Assembly (NCBI GenBank): GCA_017590115.1
Contig: JAGGNK010006448.1
Location: 3,641,987-3,705,986, forward strand
Source of the DNA: Montifringilla adamsi
Lineage: Eukaryota > Chordata > Aves > Passeriformes > Passeridae
DNA length: 64,000 bases
Direction: 5' to 3'
A program made the position numbers and the translations under genes. Under the pieces are notes generated by a model, which saw nothing but the letters and a program-made list of their open reading frames with translations, made no database searches and was not told where the DNA came from. Shown here piece after piece: positions 13,196-64,000 of the stretch (position 1 is the stretch's first letter; the number at the start of each line of letters is the position of its first letter).

Positions 13196-14097
13196 TTATG
13201 ATCTACAACTGCATCTCTACTGCCTCGTTGCATCCTCCAGCACTGATATTATAATAAACGTCTTGGCTGTTTTTTTCATTGTACACTAGTGATGTATAGT
13301 AAACTCAATATTGCATATGCTGCTAATTTATCTTTTTATATAATTTTGCAATCTTACTGGATTAACAATGCACTTCTAAGAATTAAGGCTAGTAGCATTA
13401 TTAGTGATAACAAAGTGAGAGATACACATTTTGCCTGGGACTAAACATGTCAATTCTTCTTTTACTTGTGGGAATAAAGATTACTGCTATCTGTAGTAGT
13501 GGAAACTGGATTCTGTTTCTCATTCTAATAAAATGGCAGAATTGGGGCCAGGTTTTTACACTTTCAACATTTCCCTCCTTCTTTCTTCCAAAGGGACAGA
13601 GAAGACACAACCAAAGTTTTGGGTTAAGTGCTATCTGGTTGCACAGTAGTACACTGGGAGCTGTATTTACTCTTTCTCTCTTTACTCTGACAGAAGTTAT
13701 ATCACCTGGAAGTCAATGCTTTGTACTCCACTCTAGCTTCCTTTCTAGTCATTCTTATAGGACCGGTTGTTGTTATCTATACTGCAAGAGTGCTTGAAAG
13801 ACTGACAAACAATAGTGCTGTTGTCCTGTGCACATGCAGAAGAAAGTTTCCAGATTATAAACAAAAGAGACAAAATTGTGGCAGGCTGGATGATTTCAAA
13901 GTTGACTTATGCCCTGAACAGAGAATCAGTGTCTGTTTTTCCTTACACCAGAAACCTGAGACAGCAACAAAGTGGGGTGAAGGCAGCAGTGGCTGACAGT
14001 GCTACTGCTGTGCCAAAAGACGATGTTCAAGAACTGGGTAGTGACTGACCAATAGCTATTTTTAGTGGGTAGCTGAGCAACTTACAACCCTCAGACT
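13196..14097. other. Spacer between two CR1 fragments
   Basis: This is non-coding AT-rich sequence. Open frames here (for example 13447-13797 on the plus strand) show no domain or repeat I can name. Confidence 0.5.
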
Positions 14098-14330
14098 CAC
14101 AGAATCATTTAGGCTGGCAAAGACATCAAAGATCCCTGAGTCTGTTAACCCAGCACTGCCAACTCCTTGCTAAACCATCCTCAAGTGCCACATCTACACA
14201 TCTTTCAAATACTTGCACGATGGTGACTCAACCACTTCCCTGGGCACTCTGTTCTAATGCTTGATGACACTTTTGGTGAAGAAATATTTTATAATTTCTA
14301 ATCTAAACCTTCCCTGACCTAATGAGATTT
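14098..14330 (-). mobile_element. CR1 LINE, 3'-end fragment
   Basis: The plus strand starts cacagaatcatttaggctgg and runs through 'ggtgactcaaccacttccc', 'tgggcactctgttctaatgc' and 'ttggtgaagaaatatttt' to 'aatctaaaccttccctgacc'. These are the hallmark segments of an avian CR1 3' end in reverse complement. It is 5'-truncated and lies about 1 kb upstream of the SLAIN1 start, in the same orientation as the copy at 12995. Confidence 0.9.
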
Positions 14331-14929
14331 GTTCCTGATTTCAAATCAGAGCCGTAGGAGACTTAGGACTGTGACTTAGAAGGCTGTCCCCGAAAGCTGT
14401 AGCCAGAGGAAATGAACTGAACGAGGGCAGTGTGATGCCTGAACTGTCGGGCAACACTGAATCCCTGCTCACCTTCTAGGTGACACAAGGGACACAAGCA
14501 ATGGCTTCTTACAGTGCTGGGCAATGAAAGACAACGCAAAACCACCACCGTAAGTGAAAACTACTCATATCTCTCTCTAAAAGATTTGCAAGCTACAAGC
14601 CTACCTATGTATCTGAGTTGTGTTGAGAAAGACATTTCAATACGAGGGCATCTTTCACCTCGGGAGCTCTCCTATACATAACCAATACATAGTTACATCG
14701 TTTTCTGCAATGCTCGGTTCAGTGTTTGCTTCACCACCAACGCAACTTCAAAAAACGTGTCGCTTTCCTCGCTTTGTGCCAAAACTCCCAGAATCAGCAT
14801 GTTTCAAACCTACAAACGGCGGCTTTTGGCTGAATTAGCTCCTTTCAAGCCCAACAAAGCCTCTATTTGCGATTCCCATTCCCCTCACACTCTCAATCTG
14901 CATAATTACAGCCCTGACACCACCAGGCT
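14331..14929. other. Upstream flank of the SLAIN1 CpG island
   Basis: Unique-looking sequence of rising GC content between the CR1 fragment and the CpG island. No gene is supported. It may hold proximal regulatory sequence. Confidence 0.5.
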
Positions 14930-15189
14930 CTAATTACACGGCTCACGAGAGGCGCGGCGCCCTGGGCCGGATCCAGCCCGCGGGCGAGGCGGGGCGAGAC
15001 GCGGTGGGGTGCAGTGGGGGGAAGGCACTTTTCTTTAAACACCCGGGGCTCCCCTCGGAGGTGGTCCCTGCCGCCCTTCCCCGGGGCTGGATGGCGGGGG
15101 TGCCGGGCGGCTCTTTGTTCCTGCCGAGTGCGTGTGCGCGGCGCTCGGGCTGCCGGGGTGGGAGGGGATCCCGCCCGCGCCGCCGTTAA

Positions 15190-63903
<48,714 letters not shown>

Positions 63904-64000
63904 TGAAGGACGCCCCGCGACAGTGGAAAACACATGATGTGTTTCATTACCCAGCTGGCTGGGTAACAATGATTTGGAAAAGGAGGGTCATACAGTATTA
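63904..64000 (+). other. SLAIN1: SLAIN1 3'UTR (start)
   Basis: Non-coding sequence after the stop, running off the window. No poly(A) signal is present in these 97 bases. Confidence 0.85.

Overview
The window is vertebrate nuclear DNA, almost certainly from a bird and probably a songbird. It has large introns, GT-AG splice sites, a single CpG island, several 3'-end fragments of CR1 LINEs (the dominant avian retroposon) and a solo LTR that I recognise from memory as a type common in passerines. There are no operons, CRISPR arrays or recognisable tRNA/rRNA genes, and I found no prokaryotic or novel defence-like system. The content is two neighbouring plus-strand genes, in the same order as on human chromosome 13q22 (SCEL then SLAIN1).

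Region 1-4.8 kb is the 3' end of SCEL (sciellin): an intron, an exon carrying the second zinc finger of the C-terminal LIM domain (2184-2286), a tiny terminal coding piece (3170-3186, stop TAA) and a 3'UTR with a plausible poly(A) site near 4783. Region 4.8-14.9 kb is intergenic: AT-rich, with two minus-strand CR1 fragments (about 13.0 and 14.1 kb) and several short palindromes or motif clusters, but no supportable gene.

Region 14.9-64 kb is SLAIN1, which encodes a microtubule plus-end protein. A CpG island (about 14.93-16.14 kb) covers the promoter and exon 1. Eight coding exons can be joined with consistent phases: 15361-15825, 18977-19116, 43075-43224, 45110-45259, 47293-47631, 57207-57371, 59564-59855 and 63828-63903 (stop TGA 63901-63903). 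Intron 2 is about 24 kb. Exon 1 contains an 18-N gap whose length is inconsistent with the reading frame; the true gap must be 3k+2 bases if the flanks are correct. The eponymous S-L-A-I-N motif is encoded at 59797-59811.

The most interesting non-textbook items are all inferences from sequence. They are a solo LTR inserted antisense only 32 bp past the exon 6 donor with an apparent 6-bp target duplication, an in-frame candidate alternative terminal exon in intron 2 (25497-25684), two well-formed pseudo-exons, a run of four symmetric phase-1 exons, and several perfect short-loop inverted repeats of the kind left by template switching.
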